The notes under the pieces were generated by a model. That model was not told where the DNA came from, did not search any database, and saw only the letters and a program-made list of their open reading frames with translations. Of a stretch of 64,000 nt of DNA, positions 1 through 14,605 are shown piece by piece. Each line of letters opens with the position of its first letter. The first letter of the stretch is position 1. Where the stretch lies: contig NC_080044.1 in the NCBI RefSeq assembly GCF_012489685.1, positions 80,896,732-80,960,731 of the forward strand. The letters run 5' to 3'. This stretch comes from Lotus japonicus. Taxonomy: Eukaryota; Streptophyta; Magnoliopsida; Fabales; Fabaceae. The position numbers and the translations under genes are program-made.

Positions 1-216
1 ATATTTTGGGCAATTAGCTAGGAACTTGGAATTGGGATTGTGGTCCTGTACAAAACACCTTTATCATTTGTTAAACAACAATGATATTTCCACTTTCAGT
101 GTATCATTACTTTTTTCTTGAGCTAGGAGAAAAAAAAAAAGAAAACGTGGTTTTAACATATTTCAAGGAGGTCGAATGGTGTGGAAATGTCATGGTTGTT
201 TGTAAATCATTACTAA

Positions 217-1557
<1,341 letters not shown>

Positions 1558-2190
1558 CGTTGATAATTGCTAATCTTAGTACAAGTTCTCTTCTTGGTCT
1601 TTTTAGGAACCCTGTTACACCATAGGCCACTACAAATATAGTTTTCCTTGAAACTTTTCTTTAGCTATTCTAAGGTGGAGATAAATTTTGTAATTATGAA
1701 TTCTAATAACGTCTTAAATAAGTAGTGGTTTACTTTAATTTTATTGTTCTTTAGGTTCCGGCTTACTGGCAATTAAATGAGGATCCTCTCATGTTCTTCA
1801 AGATCATGACTGCATCCTGTTTTGTAATCTTAAATCACACAATTTAGAATATGATTAATGGTTATAATATTACATTGTTATACTTCCTTCGATTTTCTCT
1901 TTATTTTAATTCTAGCCTACTTTTGAATGATGAAGCCAAAATCTTTAACCACATGGCAACATGTTGCTCATGGCTTCCTTCAACTGATAGATACCCTGCA
2001 CAAGACGTAGGACTCAGTAGGAGTATAACCAGCGGCCATTTGTCATCATCACTTTTAAATTCAATAATGATGCGTACAAATTATTAGCAATTGAGTGGAG
2101 GTGGAGTAGGAACTCAAAATCCATCTTGCCATTAAAATTTCACACAATCCTTTTATATTGAAGTGTGATTAATCAGTACATTTCGTGGTT
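1558..2190. other. 3' UTR and intergenic DNA
   Basis: This is the AT-rich 3' flank of the epimerase gene. I see no coding exon here; a short open frame near 1851-2087 has no family resemblance and no splice partners. Confidence 0.5.
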
Positions 2191-2200
2191 AGTTGTTTAC

Positions 2201-2336
2201 AATTTTTTTATAGGAAAATGTTAGTTGTTAATAATGTTAGTAAATTAGTCAACCTCAAAGTTCGAACCCCAGACCTTTCACCCTTCCAAACTCTTATGTC
2301 TCTTAGCTCTTAACACTTGAGCTAACTTTCGGGGAC
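2201..2336 (-). mobile_element. tRNA-derived SINE, minus orientation
   Basis: Read on the minus strand, this 136-bp element begins TCCCCGAAAGTTAGCTCAAG, with an A-box-like TAGCTCAAGTGTTAAG. About 45 bases later comes a B-box-like GGTTCGAACTT, and it ends in an A-rich tail. It is flanked by a 10-bp direct repeat AGTTGTTTAC at 2191-2200 and 2337-2346, as expected of target-primed insertion. It has no coding capacity. The split pol III promoter plus the target duplication make a SINE much more likely than a decayed tRNA gene. Confidence 0.75.
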
Positions 2337-2346
2337 AGTTGTTTAC

Positions 2347-3540
2347 CATTTAATACAAAGATTTAGTCACTCACTGCTTTTAGGGTGGTTGCCCTCGTCT
2401 TAAACAAGTGTTAATCTCTTTTAAACAGACAATTATAAATATTGATAAACACAAATTTTCATATAAAAATATTTAGTAACATATATTTAATCAAATATTA
2501 ATTTAGCTAAATTGTTTAGAATAAATAGTAGCAACATTTTTACTTATAATTACTCGTACAAAATAGTACTTCATTTCTTGTGTATAGCTCGTAACTACGA
2601 AAGATGTCCTCGTGAAATTATGCAGTAATGTATCTCAAAATGACATCTTATTTATATTGAGTGTGACTCTTTATTTAACTTGTTCATCGAATGTTGAATA
2701 TATAGCACAACTAGGTCTGATTTATGGATCACAATCATTCTCTTGACCAGCAGGACTACACAATTGTTCTCTCGACTAAGTCTTGTTTATGGATCACACT
2801 ATTGTTCTCCCGACTAGGAGTCTAGGACCAACCAACTATTCTCTCGACTAGGTCTGACTTATGGATCACTTTTTTATTAACAAGTCGGCTCAAACATAAT
2901 TCAATAAAAATAAAATTATGTCTAAACATTATGTTTCCATACTACTTAACCAAATGTAGTATTCTCTAATATGCCACCTTCGCCCCCTCCTCAGGAGTCT
3001 CTCTAACTAGGTCTAAATTAATGGTCTCCCCATTAATAACAACATACTAATATAGATTTTCGTCTGCTATAGAATATGAGTTGAAGTCAATGACTATTCC
3101 AATAAAAAATCTTTCCCACTCTTCAACAATTGGTAAAGTAAGAGAAGTAAGAGTGATATTGGCCTTGAATCTCATCAAGCTGACAATTCGGCTTATTAAA
3201 AATATAGAATAATTCACACATGCAATCTTTATGTCAAGTTCTAGTGGTTTTAGGGGAGAAATATGGGAGAAAGAAAATCAAATGGATCATTGTGTGAAAT
3301 TGTGAGAAGCATGTAAGGAAAGAAAAATCAAAGGAAATGAAAAGTTTGTGAAACTTAATCAATGAAAATGAATAAAATTTAAGTATGTATCGTAAGTGAA
3401 AAAAGTGGAAAATCAATTTATGGTTCTGAAAAATCGGAAAGTAGTACAGTAATGAGTCATTTACACTTCCTAGCGACATAGAAGGTGCTCAAAAAAGGAC
3501 AAGGGAACGGAAATATAGCGGTAGGGACGTTTATCCTACC
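2347..3540. other. Intergenic, with degenerate short repeats
   Basis: No gene is supported here. Between about 2705 and 2870 the phrase TATGGATCAC recurs three times next to variants of TTCTCTCGACTAGG, a degenerate tandem repeat of roughly 65-75 bp. The rest, to the start of the dynamin leader, is AT-rich and featureless. Confidence 0.45.
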
Positions 3541-3773
3541 CTACTTTTACAAACTTTGAATCGCATCTCGTCCTTTTCAAAACCAAGTCTCCACAAACCC
3601 CTTACAAAAACGCGCTTTATCTAGCTTGCAATTGAGCTTCTTCATAATCGACACAGCACCAAACAAACACGCTCCATTCCGCTTCTCTCTGTAACCGTCG
3701 CCGGCGATCTGTTAGATCGCGGCTGTAACCGTCACCGGAACTGATCCAACAACCACAGATCTGAAAATCCGAA

Positions 3774-6700
3774 ATGGAGAATCTCATATCCCTTGTGAAC
3801 AAAATCCAGAGAGCTTGCACCGCCTTAGGTGATCACGGTGAAGAAGCTAGTGCTCTCCCTACTCTCTGGGATTCCCTTCCTGCTATCGCCGTCGTCGGTG
3901 GCCAGGTACTGCATCCTCCCTCCGATCCTTCACCGATCCCTCACTATATATCTCTTCTCATAACATTCATTTCGTTTTTCTCTCAGAGCTCTGGAAAGTC
4001 CTCGGTGTTGGAGAGCGTTGTTGGCAAAGATTTCTTACCTCGTGGATCAGGTAGGTCATCACTGTAGCTTGCTCTTTTTGCCTCTGTGATCTGTGCTTGT
4101 TATTGTTATTGTGATTGTGATTGGAAAACGTTTTTGCAGGGATTGTTACCCGGCGACCGCTCGTCTTGCAGCTTCACAAGATTGAAGAGGGTAGCAGGGA
4201 ATATGGGGAGTTCCTTCACCTCCCGAGGAAAAAATTCTATGATTTTGGTAGGTTTTCTCTTGGCATTGTTTGATTTGTTTCTTTATCATTGCTTGTGAAT
4301 AAAATTGTTATGTGTTGACAAGGTTTCCTGATTTGAATGTTATTGATCACTTTAGATTTTTTTTTTCCAAGTGTGAATGTTAATGAATGATGATCTATAT
4401 TTGTGTAGTTGCTGTAAGAAAGGAAATTCAAGATGAAACTGATAGAGAGACGGGACGAAGTAAACAAATTTCAAGTGTCCCAATTCATCTTAGCATATAC
4501 TCTCCCAATGGTTCGTTTATCTTCTTTTGCATCCTAGTTTTCGGTTTGGCATGTAATATGTACGTAGATCTGTTGGCATTGGCAACAATGCTTAGTAGGA
4601 TCATTTCGCGATCTATTTGTTGGTTTCTTTTATTCGAGTTTTCAATTATTGATAAGCTCTTCGGCTTTTGCAGTTGTTAACTTGACGCTCATTGATCTTC
4701 CTGGACTTACGAAGGTAGCTGTAGGTACGTCACAAATAGACATGTCTTTTTGGTCTTTGATTTTAAGACAGATAAGTGGGAGTTCCTCAGTTTTTGTTTT
4801 TATGACGTGCATGATATTACTAGATTTTTATTGTGAAATTACAGAGGGTCAACCAGATAGTATTGTCCATGACATTGAGAATATGGTTCGTTCGTTCATT
4901 GAGAAGGTAGTGTTCATTCAAGTGCTAAAGCTTCTATTGAGAAATAATATGTTTGAGGAACAAACATTTCAAGCCTCTTACCTCCCTGCACTAAATTTAC
5001 GATGCAATTTTAAAAACTTAATTTATGCTTCTATAGAATTTTTCTTATTAAGATGGTTAATGATGCAAAAAACTTGCAGTGTTATTTTTCTGAATGCCAG
5101 TTTTTTGTTTTTGTAACAACTGATGGTAGTAATTGATAGAATTTTTTGAAAAAAAAAATGTCCATGTAGTAAGATTAGTATACTGAGTTTGATTTAATTT
5201 TGCAGCCGAACTGTATAATTTTGGCCATTTCACCTGCTAATCAAGATCTTGCAACATCTGATGCAATTAAAATTTCCCGTGAAGTGGATCCTACTGGTAA
5301 CTTCAATATTTTCTTTTCTTTTGCCTTTGATTACTCTTCATTTTGCTTGCAACTAGCGAAATCTTTTGTTGTTTCTCTAATTCTAGGTTTATTGCTTTCA
5401 ACTTTTAGGTGAACGGACCATTGGAGTTTTGACAAAGATTGATCTTATGGACAAGGGTACGGACGCTGTTGATGTAAGTCCAATAATTTTTATTTCTAAA
5501 CAAAAACATGCAATGACATGGGGATAATTCATTACTTGGTTAAAGATGCTCAAAATATGGAAAAGGCGTTTGCAGATCTTTCATAATTCTACAGCATTAT
5601 GTTTGAAATATAATTGGATGCCTCTCTTGAAAGCTGCTCTACTATCCATTCATTTAATGGTGAAAAGAGATGGGAGAATACCAATTATCAATCACCAGAA
5701 TAGACTGTGAACTTTCCTTAAATATGAGCTTGATTTCAATTGACACTGAATTCTTTTTTATTCTTTAAGAGACTTAGACTTCCTTGATTTAGGATGGATT
5801 CTGGATATAAGGTGTTAGCTTGAGTGTCCAACTGTCCATAAGGCTTGTGATTTCTCACGTTAAAGTATTACTTCTACTGCATAATTGAAAATAGTTTCAT
5901 TAATCCTTGCTCACCTCCTTTCAAGTATTTGACATTGCCCTGAAGAATGGGCAAATGTCATATTCCATGAAAACGAAGAATATTAAATGCTTATACTTGA
6001 TTCAGTACTGATCTGTTATATATACTTTTGCGTTCTCAGATATTGGAAGGAAGAGCATACAGGTTAAAATTTCCCTGGGTTGGTGTTGTGAATAGATCAC
6101 AAGCAGATATAAACAAGAATGTTGACATGATTGCTGCTAGGCGTAGAGAACGCGACTACTTTTTAACTACCCCTGAATATAAACACCTGGCTAAGAGAAT
6201 GGGTTCTGAGCATCTGGCAAAAATGCTCTCAAAGGTACATGTGTAACAAATTATAGCATCAGTTGGCCATAGTTTTATGTTTTTGTGTAGTTATTGTTTC
6301 AGTGGCTTCCCATGACTAAGTCTTAATGCTTATATCTCAGCATCTGGAGACGGTAATCAAATCCAAAATTCCCGGCATTCAGTCTCTTATTAACAAAACT
6401 ATTGCGGAAATTGAATCTGAACTTTCTCGTTTAGGGAAGCCAATTGCAGCGGATGCTGGGGTAAGTTTGCTCTTTGCTCAACCAATTTACATTATCAGTT
6501 TCAAAATCTTTGGTAATCTATGTGAGTCCACACTGCCCTATACTTCTTGTATTTCCCTCTTATTCTGCCAAAATCTTTGGTAATCTATGTGAGTCCACAT
6601 ATGCATATCCATCCCCACTATATGTCCATTGATTTTGATGAATTGATCTTATTTTTGGTAGCTCTGGTGATAAGATGATAGCATGGCAGTTCATGTTATC

Positions 6701-8754
6701 GGATCCTAATTTAGTGTATCATATTGGAATTCTCTAATGACTGATTACAAATCACCTGCAGGGCAAGTTATATGCAATCATGGAAATATGCCGCTCGTTT
6801 GATCAAATATTTAAAGATCATCTTGATGGCGTGTATGTCCTATCATAACAATATAATATGTCATTCCTTTGTTTCAAAATTATCATTGTTTCGCTAACTT
6901 CATTAATATGCCAATCTCCTACAGGCGGCCTGGAGGTGATAAAATTTATAATGTCTTTGACAATCAGCTCCCTGCAGCTTTGAAAAGGTTGCAATTTGAT
7001 AAACAGCTTTCAATGGAAAACATAAGGAAACTTATTACAGAAGCTGATGGGTATCAACCACATCTAATAGCTCCAGAACAAGGATACCGTCGACTCATTG
7101 AATCTACCCTGATCACTATCAGGGGCCCTGCTGAGGCAGCTGTTGATGCGGTACTATTTCCATTAGAGAATTAATAACAATTGGAATTTCACCTCTGATA
7201 GTCACTCCTTTCAATGGAAATTTATTTGTGTCCAAAAACTTCTTTTGAGATCTTTTGTGGTGGTGGAAAGCATTTTGTGAAATAAAATACATCATTGAAG
7301 TGCACCGCTTAGTCCTTTTCGTATGTGTTAAAACTTAACCTCAGCTTTAACCTAGTCGAAAGCCTGTAAATTGGTGAATTTTTTTCAAATTTGATATTTT
7401 TTATGCATTATACGATTTTGTCATAAATGATTTATTTATGCATTTTACTTTAATCTTTTTCTGATCTCACTGTTTATGCTTATTGAAGTGTTATTTTGTA
7501 TTAATGCTGCCAGGTTCATTCCCTACTAAAGGACTTGGTTCACAAAGCTGTTAGTGAGACTCTGGTATGTTCCTGTTGATACATAAATATTTCTGCTGTG
7601 TTTTTTGCTGCTTCATTCGTCCTCAACTAGTTTCATACTAGGTGCACTGATTTTGCCACGGTATTCTTGTGACTGTTGATATCATTTCAATGCTTCAATT
7701 TTAGAATTTGAAAATAAGCAAAGTTTTGGGGTTTTCTATGATCGAGTGTTCCAATATGTATGCTCTAGATGATGTTGCACAGTAATAACTAACAGAGTAT
7801 TTGCTCTGAGAAAAGGGTTTCTAAATGTTTTGCCATAAATTTTGGAAAACAAAAATCAATTTGACATGTAGTCTTTGTTTTTGTATGAAATGAACCTCTT
7901 GTTTGTCATCAGATGGATTTCTTTTCGTTCATCCTAACTTATATGGGGTTCACAGTTTTCCCGTACATAAAGAGTTGGTTTGGTTGATTCGCAGGACTTG
8001 AAGCAATATCCTGGTCTGCGGGCTGAAGTTGGGGCTGCAGCTATTGACTCACTAGAAAAAATGAGGGACGAAAGCAAAAAAGCGACACTACAGCTGGTTG
8101 ATATGGAGTATGGCTATCTGACAGTTGATTTCTTTCGGAAGCTTCCTCAAGATGTAGATAAGGGTGGCAATCCCACACATTCAATTTTTGATAGATATAA
8201 TGATTCATATCTAAGGCGAATTGGTAAGTCTTCAAAAACAGTCTCACTCTGTCTTAGACTGATATTACAACTTTGTTCTAACAGTTTAGCATGTCCTTCG
8301 TCTTCGAAATACATTGTACTAATGACTGCTTCATTCTCATTCTGTATAAACAGGAACCACAGTTTTGTCTTATGTCAATATGGTCTGTGCTACTCTGCGG
8401 CATACAATTCCAAAGTCAATCGTCTATTGTCAAGTGCGGGAGGCAAAACGAACTCTACTTGATTACTTTTTCACTGAGCTAGGCAAAATGGATGTGAGAA
8501 TAAATCTGTCTTTTCAAAATTTATGATTATGCTTTCATTTTTTAACAAACTTATTCAAAAACGAAAAATCATTGAGCTGTTTTCCAGTTGGTTTTAAAAT
8601 TTGCCTGCATAAACCCTCTTTGCAGATGAAGCGTTTGTCCTCATTACTGAATGAGGATCCTGCAATTATGGAACGACGTAGTGGCCTAGCAAAGAGACTG
8701 GAGTTATATCGAAGTGCACAAGCTGAAATAGATGCAGTTGCTTGGTCAAAGTAA
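3774..8754 (+). CDS. DRP1E: Dynamin-related protein 1E-like (phragmoplastin family)
   Basis: This is a large GTPase of the plant DRP1 class, which assembles on membranes and acts in cell-plate formation and clathrin-mediated endocytosis. Sixteen GT-AG exons give 611 residues: 3774-3905, 3987-4050, 4140-4247, 4409-4510, 4674-4724, 4845-4906, 5206-5296, 5409-5473, 6040-6234, 6341-6460, 6762-6832, 6925-7150, 7514-7564, 7995-8223, 8354-8493 and 8626-8754. The GTPase motifs are visible: P-loop GGQSSGKSS near residue 42, switch I VTRRP, DLPG, and TKID. The middle domain and the C-terminal GTPase effector domain follow, ending EIDAVAWSK. There is no PH or proline-rich domain, as expected for DRP1. 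Wording such as [17 protein letters not shown] and [19 protein letters not shown] is closest to DRP1E as I remember it. No frame break was seen, and length and exon number are normal for the family. Confidence 0.95.
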
Positions 8755-9880
8755 ATGCGTATTTGCATTTGTTGATCACGTTTATAGGCAGCAGTATTAC
8801 CATTTCACGTCCATTCTTCATACTCATTTTTCAGATTGACATTTTAAGTATATAGTATCTGTACTGTCATCTTCATCTGATTTTGATAGAAGAAACATAT
8901 TTTTTTTGACTCTGAGAGTTGAGTGCTTTTACGCTCTATATAGATCTTTCACTTTTCAGTCTTTCCAAGTATCAATTGACCAATCTATTTATTTATTTCC
9001 AAACAAGTTGTGAATACAACAGGGTAAATTTTTCTAAGTAGGTTCTGATGTGAAGTTTATGCCCGTGATAGACAAATAACAATGAGCTCTGGCTTTGGCC
9101 CTCCTTTTAACAAAAAAAAAGAGCTCTGGGTGGAATGGAGTCATAAATACAATTATATAAAGTCAAGTTCAGAAAGGGTAAATTCAATCAATTTAAAAGA
9201 AGGCGAATTGAAAGCCTATATCAGACTAACCATAGCAATTTTATGCTTCTGAAATCTGAAAATTATATGAAAATAAAAATATTGTAGAGATAAGATTTTC
9301 AAAATTGTAAATAATGTATAGGTTGTGAAAAATATTTATTTTAAATTATAAAACTTAGTTATATAAATTAAAGTACCATTATTTATGTATATTAATTAGG
9401 GATGAATCATCCCTCTTCGGCTTAAGAATCCAGCGAGATCCTCTCTCGGTACTGATGATGACGTGAGGTGGTGAGTGCCTGAGAATGATGGTGGTGTTAT
9501 TGGACCACAATGTGATGGCTTGCAGAAGACATTTTAACGCTCAAGTCAGTGTCATTGAAAGAGAGTTCGTGAGTCTCATTAAACTCAAGTATCAATGCTT
9601 GAATGAAAAATGTAAGTAAAAGATAAAACCTGTATTTATAAGTTGTGTCATTGATGGTTGTTTTTGCAAGAGTGTGGGAAGTCCTTAAGTAAAAATATGA
9701 AAATAATTAATAAGAATAAAAACATATATGATGCATTAAAAATGGGAATAAAAAAATAAACTGACGTGGAAGTTGGAGAAAGCACCCGGGGAAAGCACTG
9801 GAACATACGACGTCGTTTGTTGTCAAAAACCAAATCAATGTCTTTAGCACGTAACGTAACTAACAATGGCAGGTTTTGCC
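8755..9880. other. Intergenic, AT-rich
   Basis: This is the 3' flank of the dynamin gene followed by AT-rich DNA. I see no coding exon, RNA gene or clear repeat. Confidence 0.4.
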
Positions 9881-11122
9881 TTCTTCGGGTTTCAAACCGA
9901 GCCCGTGAGAGAAGATTACCTCCGCTGAAGCCACCACCACCACCACCGCGATTCTCACGTAAGATTCATAAATTTTTCATTTCTATTCCATTCTCTCTGT
10001 TCAGTTTTTCTAATCCTTTACACGAATTGATGCGATTTAAATCTCACATTGCTGATATCATCAACTCATTTGTAGAATCTCCAATCTCAGATCCGCATTT
10101 CACTCTCACAATATTCATATCCATGGATAAATCGCTTTTTCATTTTTTCTTTTCCCTCATTATCATAATCCCCGAATATTCCCAGAATATTATTTACTTC
10201 TTCGTTGATCATGATGGTTGGTCAAATTTAGTTTTTTCCAGAAAGAAAAATGTGTACCAGATTCTGATACCTTAACAAATCAAATTTGATTCACACTTGT
10301 GTTTAATTGTTTTTGGATCCCAGTCCTTGATCGTCTTCTCCATGGCTCCATTTTATGAAAATTTCAAAGCAAATCCATCTTACTGTATTATCAGGTAGAT
10401 GCTAAAATATAAAATTGACATGGGCATTGATTATTTATCACCAGTGAAGTTTGGGTATCAAGTTTTTTCTTAGTTATGGTTTGTTCTTCCTTGTTGTTAT
10501 GGCCTGATCTGTCTTGAGTTTTACATTTTTGGGCTCTTATGCTGCTATGTAAATATTTTAGCATTTACATACATACATATTTTAGGGAACTTGGGCTGTA
10601 TGTTTATGTAGTTTATGATTTTTCTTGCTTTTATGTAGTGAATAAGTGGAAATGTCAGGAATTCAACTTTTGGGGTTTTGGTTGTTGTTTTTCATCTACT
10701 TGATTAATTTCACCTTGCTCATATTGTCAAATATGTCATGGATCTGTCTGGCTCTGTTTGGTTACCAGTTTCATTTTTCATTATGTGTGTTTAGGCTACT
10801 TTTTTGTGAAGAGAAAGTGTCTCGCGATGTGTTGTTTTTCCATTTTCATACTTTTATATTGGTAACCAAACGGATCATGTATATTAAGCTGGACCATGGC
10901 TGTTCAGTTGCTGACATATGTTGTTGACAACAGAAGTGGCCTGAAACTTTTTTTTTTTCACCTGAAACAGTTTATCATGTATATGGGGGGAGATTTCATA
11001 GTTTATCTATGCATAGACACACTGACAATCCGATTAGCTGAGTGATCCATTTTCTTTCATTTTAGATTTTTTTGAAGATTTCTGAAGGTACTCAGGAGAA
11101 ACGAGCAGACGTGCATAGTGTC
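9880..11122 (+). other. Probable 5' UTR exon and leader intron of the hydrolase gene
   Basis: A C-rich stretch containing a run of CCACCACC ends at TCTCACGTAAGAT (donor about 9959). A T-rich intron-like region follows, with candidate acceptors near 11064 and 11095, just before the ATG at 11123. Splice-like borders and the lack of protein similarity suggest a leader intron, but transcript data would be needed to fix the borders. Confidence 0.4.
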
Positions 11123-12556
11123 ATGGCCGACGAGTTTCCCAGGGAAAGTTTTGATCGCTCAGGACCTTTGCATTTGACGTATGTCTTATGGTAAGATCTA
11201 TCTTCGGATCTTCCACTTGAAAAAGTTCTCTTCTTTTTTTGTGCACTTGGATAATTAGTATCTTAGCTATGTCTTGTGTACTTTAGATTACAGTGTTTCT
11301 TGTTCACCATGTTTTATGTCTAATGATAGCATCATTCCCCTGATTGTACATAACAGAATATCTTGAGGGAAGTATGGTGAAACTACCCAAGTATTCTATT
11401 TATCAGAACCCTAATAACTATGGGATTTTCTTTTTGCATAGAGCATCAATATTGGAAATTCTGGTTGATTTGCTTGAGATCATTTTGAATCATAATAGTT
11501 GTATTTGAGGATTACAATGCTTTTTCACCTATTAGAACTTAGAAGTATTTGGTTAATACAAAATAGTATACCATGTAATTCAGGGATAATGCGTATCATC
11601 GAATGTCAGTTGCTGCTAGTTTGGTCCAAGGTGTTTACATTCTAGAAAGGGACCGGCAAGACAAACGTGAAGGTCCTGATGCTCTTGCACCACCTTGGTG
11701 GACATTCTTCCACTTTCAGCTACTACGTCCACTTGTAGATGATGTTGATTCTTCCATCTTTGGTGCAATATATGAGTTCAAGCCTCAGTCATCTGAGTAT
11801 AATGACACTTTATACAGAAGTCCACGTTATGTGATTGCCTTTCGAGGGACTCTAACCAAATCACACTCAGTTTCGCGTGATATTGAGTTGGATATCCACT
11901 TTATCCGTCAAGGGCTTCATCAAACTTCTCGCTCTGACATAGCCGTTCAAGCTGTTCGAAACATGGTTGCCACCGTAGGCGATTCAAATGTTTGGCTGGC
12001 CGGACACTCCCTAGGATCAGCAATGGCAATGCTTACTGGGAAAAGCATGGCCAAGAATGGCATGTTCATTGAATCTTTTCTTTTCAACCCGCCATTCGTA
12101 TCGGCTCCGATCGAGAGAATTAAGGATGAGAGATTGAAACACGGGATTCGATTCGCAGGCAGCGTGATAACAGCTGGACTCACCATTGCTATGAAAGCCA
12201 AGCAGCAGCAGGATATACCGCCTCTTGATCCGTTTGCAGCTTTGGCAGCCTGGGTTCCATGTTTATTTGTGAATCCATCAGACCACATCTGCTCAGAGTA
12301 TGTCGGATACTTCGAACACAGAAAAAGAATGGAAGACATGGGAGCAGGAGTGATTGAAAGGCTAGCAACTCAAAACTCGCTCGGTGGCCTACTGATGAGC
12401 GCGTTTGGGAAGGAATCAGAAGCGTTGCACCTCATTCCTTCAGCTTCTCTGACTGTTAACATTGCTCCTGCAGAAGATTTCAAAGAAGCCCATGGGATTC
12501 ACCAGTGGTGGCAACCTGACTTGCGCCTTGAACACAAGCTCTTCAATTATAAATAG
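11123..12556 (+). CDS. Alpha/beta-hydrolase, lipase class 3-like (At4g10955 type)
   Basis: Two exons, 11123-11190 and 11584-12556, give a 346-residue protein. The first exon encodes MADEFPRESFDRSGPLHLTY and joins in phase to the long second exon. The nucleophile elbow GHSLG lies near residues 163-167, so Ser165 is the probable catalytic serine. YVIAFRGT upstream is the usual oxyanion-side strand of lipase class 3 proteins. An Asp in NPSDHI and a late His (GIHQWW) could complete the triad, by inference. Plant databases often label these proteins GDSL esterase/lipase, but the motif is GxSxG and not GDSL. The substrate is unknown. A non-coding leader exon ending at a good donor near 9959, spliced across about 1.1 kb, is plausible but unproven. 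Confidence 0.9.
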
Positions 12557-14605
12557 TTCCTGTAATTTATTGAGGGTTGCTGATTCTGATTTTCTGAAGA
12601 CTGATCAAATTCATTTTGAGCAAGGTATATTTTGAATGGTTGAAATGTCATTTTGCTCCAGAAGTTTGTAGATAGGTGGCTGTTGCTACAAAACCTTTGT
12701 CCTAATTTATGAGTGAAGAAGCCTTGCTGCTGAAAACTGTTTACCCAAGAAAAATATGATACACTGCTATTGGAGTAAAACGAAAAGTAGTAGTGTTTGA
12801 ACTAGCTTATCCTTGGTTCATTGATGCTTATAATGTTGTACTTGTATGTAGAGTTTTTAGCTGAAAGTTTGATCATTAGATTTAAATGATGTATTTGCCT
12901 CCTAAGAGAAAAAATTCCCTTGATAGAAGGATATTTAAATGATGTATTTGCCCCCTTAAAATTCTTATACTATTTATTTCAATCATTCAATGTTGATATT
13001 GTTTGATATGTGTTGCATTTTTGCTTAATTGAATGTTGGCAAGCGACCTTGAAAGTAATATTGGAAGTTGCTTGTCTTCATTTAGAAAATTGAATCAACC
13101 GGCATACTAGTAAATAACAAAATGAAATCCAACTTCAAATTGACTCCATATCTTTTTGGGTAAATTAGCCTGAACTCCTCTGCACGTTATCACTGTTGCA
13201 ATGATTTCTTCTCTATTATATTTAGTAAGACACTAATCACCCTTATTTTATTAGGAATATTGCACTAACATCCTCTGAGGTTTATCATACTATTGCATTG
13301 ATTTCCCGAAGTTTTTTTTTTTTTTTTTTTTACATTGAAAAGATAAACTACATCACTTCAGGGTTGATCCTTGGACCTCAAGACCTCTACTTATACTAAA
13401 GCAATCACGTTCCAATTAATCTTACACGTTTAATGGTAATGATAATGAAATTTACTGAAGAATGTTTTTTCCTCATACTTATTAATTTACTTCTATCAGT
13501 ATCAAGGGTAGGTTTTAATTTATTGAAAAATTCTTTCTTTGAATTATCAAAAACTAACTCAGCTCATGGGTACAGATTCAGTAATTCATTGATCTATATA
13601 TATTGTTCTCCGAAGTCCGAAGCACCAAAAAATAATTTATCTATTTATTGTAAAGAAAAATATCTAAATTTGGTACTTAATTTAATATCTTAAGATTAGT
13701 GTTTTAATTAATCAATATCCAATAATATTGCCCGAAAGAGGGGGCCGCATTTGACGATCTTTTAGGAGTGGCCTGTCCACAACCCAACCAACCTACCCCA
13801 AAGCAATTCCGATGCAAAAAGAAAAGATGGCGATTTTAGTCAATTACTAGTAGGTATCACTTTCAAGCATGGCATCCAACTTTACTTAACCTACAATTAA
13901 TTACTTAGTACAAAAAAAAAAGGCAAAAAGCTTCACTCCCTCCCTCCATCTTCCTTTCAAACTCATCATCCCTCTCCCACTTTCCCAACCCTTTAACTTG
14001 TATCAAGAAAGGAAAATTGTCACCTTTCCCACATTCATCCTATACACATACACAACAAAAAATGAAAATGACTAGTACATAACATTTCTAGCTTTAGACT
14101 AGGAACTAGAACAAGTGAACAACTTTACAATTGAAAACCACTAAAACAAGTAAAATGTAAATACATGTTTATGTTTACATAGATGGTGAAAAATCACGAT
14201 GAATAGAAACAACTTCTCTTAGCTCTTTGTCTGTTTATCCAAAGATGAACTAATGTCTAAAATTGCAAGTCTCCAAAGATGAACTAATGTCTAAAATTGC
14301 AAGTGTGGTAACAAATTAAAACAAACTTGAAATGAATTTTAGAGTAAGAGAACAATTACTTCATTGTACTTTCTTTTTCTGGATTGGAACTCACAAGCAG
14401 ATTTTAACAATGTTTTTATCCAAACACACCCTAAAACTTGGCAATGAAGTAGGAAAAAAGAAAAATCATCTTTACAATTTAGATTTTGATGCCTCCATTG
14501 CTGCTTAACCTGACTAACAATTAACAACAATTCCAGTAATATATCACTAGTTACTGCTATGAACTCTACTCTTACAAACAAAAAAAAAGTAAAAAGAAAA
14601 AAGAA
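12557..14605. other. Intergenic, with decayed repeat remnants
   Basis: No gene is supported. Positions 13150-13315 hold two diverged copies of a phrase like ATTGCA(A/T)TGATTTC with CCTCTG, then a long T run at 13312-13331, which looks like a decayed mobile-element end. At 14238-14305 a 34-bp unit beginning TCCAAAGATGAACTAATG is repeated twice in tandem. Confidence 0.45.

Noticed and set aside
2250..2336. A genuine tRNA gene on the minus strand
   Set aside because: A and B boxes are present but the acceptor stem and cloverleaf pairing are not apparent, and the target duplication marks a SINE.
13312..13420. SINE or retroelement at the T run
   Set aside because: No A/B boxes of adequate quality and no target duplication could be found; only a decayed repeat is supportable.
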